Source: Sympetrum striolatum (Eukaryota; Arthropoda; Insecta; Odonata; Libellulidae). From it: a stretch of 64,000 nt of DNA. Where the stretch lies: assembly GCA_947579665.1 (NCBI GenBank), contig OX388349.1, forward strand, positions 23,840,459-23,904,458. The letters run 5' to 3'. Below the pieces are notes generated by a model. That model was given only the letters and a program-made list of their open reading frames with translations. It was not told where the DNA came from and did not search any database. Made by a program: the position numbers and the translations under genes. Within the stretch, counting starts at the first letter, position 1. The number at the start of each line of letters is the position of its first letter. This document shows, piece by piece, positions 63,001-64,000 of this stretch.

Positions 63001-64000
63001 GTTGGTAATTACGTTGCAAAATACTAGTTATTAAATACCAAATATTACTATTTTTATACTTACGCATTTATATGCATCGTTTCCATTAATTATGTTTTGA
63101 AAATCAGTTCCTACAACTCTTAATATTGATCTACCAAGTATTATAGTATAAAATGAAAAAATAAAATCTGTGAGCGAAAAAATGTAAATTTCTACCTTAA
63201 TTCATAGGTATTATCTATTATGCGTTTTTATCAATCATATACTGTATCAATCATACTTATCTAGAAACACTTCATATCCCATTATAGTATTTATAATTGT
63301 TACTCGCAGAATTAGTCTAGTAAGAAAAGTACTGTGTTTTCATAAAGTGGTATCTATTTTTTAAGCATCCAACAAAGTATAAATAAATATAATTTGAATG
63401 ACAGCAATTTAAGCTGTTCGTGCTACGTACTGCATGCAGTATGCCTAAGAATACTGCTTCTCAACAGATTTATTATGGGAACTGAATTATCTTAATTCAC
63501 CCCGAGCGAAGGAGGTTTTCAGTTCACCTTCACATGGCTATTTTCTCCTCCAATCAGGTCACCGCGATCAATCATTTCATTCATAACTGCGACTCGCCTT
63601 TGTTTTTCTCCTTCGCGGTATCTGCGGCGAAAACACGGCGAACCTCGGAATAGTTATTTTCATTTTTGGCCTTAATTCGGCGCGACAATCCGCGCAACAA
63701 TTGCTCTCGGATTTGGTCGTCCGAGTAACAGGTGGACAGTCTCCACGGAAAGTGGTGTGCGGTCGGGACTGGTTTTGTCCCTTCCCCGACAGGATTTTTC
63801 TCCTCATATGCGCCGAATATATGTTTTGGCTTGTAGAATAGCGAGAACATCCAATTCGCAGTCCTATATGTCTTGCTGTGGAGGATTAATCGGAAGAAAC
63901 CGCAGATAAAGTACTGTAAACGCGTTTCACAAAAGGTTAACCTGCATGAAGATTGCACACCAGGCCAGTGGCTTTGCCAATTTAGGTGTATTTAATGGTA
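60031..64000. other. Intronic DNA to window end, no gene recognised
   Basis: CpG-richer spots at about 60640-60970 and 63560-63800 hold overlapping frames (60611-60826 minus, 63577-63807 and 63581-63958 minus) with no domain. The frame 62098-62415 (minus, 105 codons) is also unrecognised. About 62870-63420 is very AT-rich. Confidence 0.3.

Larger units (their letters stand above)
16832..64000 (+). other. mam: First coding-side intron of mam, 5' part (continues past window)
   Basis: The intron starts with GTGAGT directly after the phase-0 end of the MamL-1 exon. I find no later mam exon in the remaining 47 kb. Long first introns are common in arthropod developmental genes. The contents are listed separately: SINEs, hAT-like elements, LINE fragments, fold-backs, tandem duplications and CpG-richer patches. 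No nested protein-coding gene could be recognised on either strand. Confidence 0.75.

Noticed and set aside
63581..63958. 125-codon minus-strand frame near the window end
   Set aside because: No recognisable motif, and overlapped by another minus-strand frame in a different register.
1..64000. CRISPR arrays, operons or bacterial/viral gene clusters
   Set aside because: No spaced identical repeats and no closely packed genes. Splice donor, SINEs, LINEs and hAT elements place this in an animal nuclear genome.

Overview
This is one window of an animal nuclear genome, almost certainly an insect or close arthropod. It is AT-rich and gene-poor, full of short decayed transposons, with one recognisable protein-coding exon. 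There is no operon structure, no ribosome-binding-site pattern and no CRISPR array, and almost every open frame is short, lacks family signatures and looks like chance. The anchor is the N-terminal exon of mastermind (mam), the Notch/CSL co-activator, on the + strand at 16586-16831. It encodes the MamL-1 helix and ends in a consensus splice donor (GCG|GTGAGT). No acceptor or later mam exon is recognisable, so 16832-64000 reads as the first part of a mam intron longer than 47 kb.

Layout. 1-14900: upstream intergenic DNA with a CpG-richer patch (about 100-720), a non-autonomous DNA transposon (870-1192) and a degraded relative (3361-3740), two short palindromic TA-flanked MITEs (1760-1823, 12644-12724), a tRNA-derived SINE (4525-4720) and a tiny LINE 3' end with an 11-bp target duplication (13403-13475). 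14900-16585: CpG-rich mam 5' flank and leader, with two perfect CSL/Su(H) sites close together and an in-frame poly-Ala/Gly/Pro extension that has no AUG. 16586-16831: mam coding exon. 16832-64000: intron, holding two SINE families, two hAT-like elements (one with a perfect 8-bp target duplication), two LINE reverse-transcriptase C-terminal fragments, several fold-back elements, tandem duplications, an unclassified dispersed repeat and scattered CpG-rich patches that could be regulatory.

Function. Only mam has a protein role here: its N-terminal helix binds the groove formed by the Notch intracellular domain and CSL to switch on target genes. CSL sites in its own leader raise the possibility of Notch feedback on mam. 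The rest is transposon sediment plus possible intronic regulation. I did not find a convincing new multi-gene system. The items most worth testing are the AUG-less N-terminal extension of mam, the clustered CSL sites, and the long hairpins at 19230-19320, 43068-43153 and 59012-59100. The exact species cannot be settled from the sequence alone.
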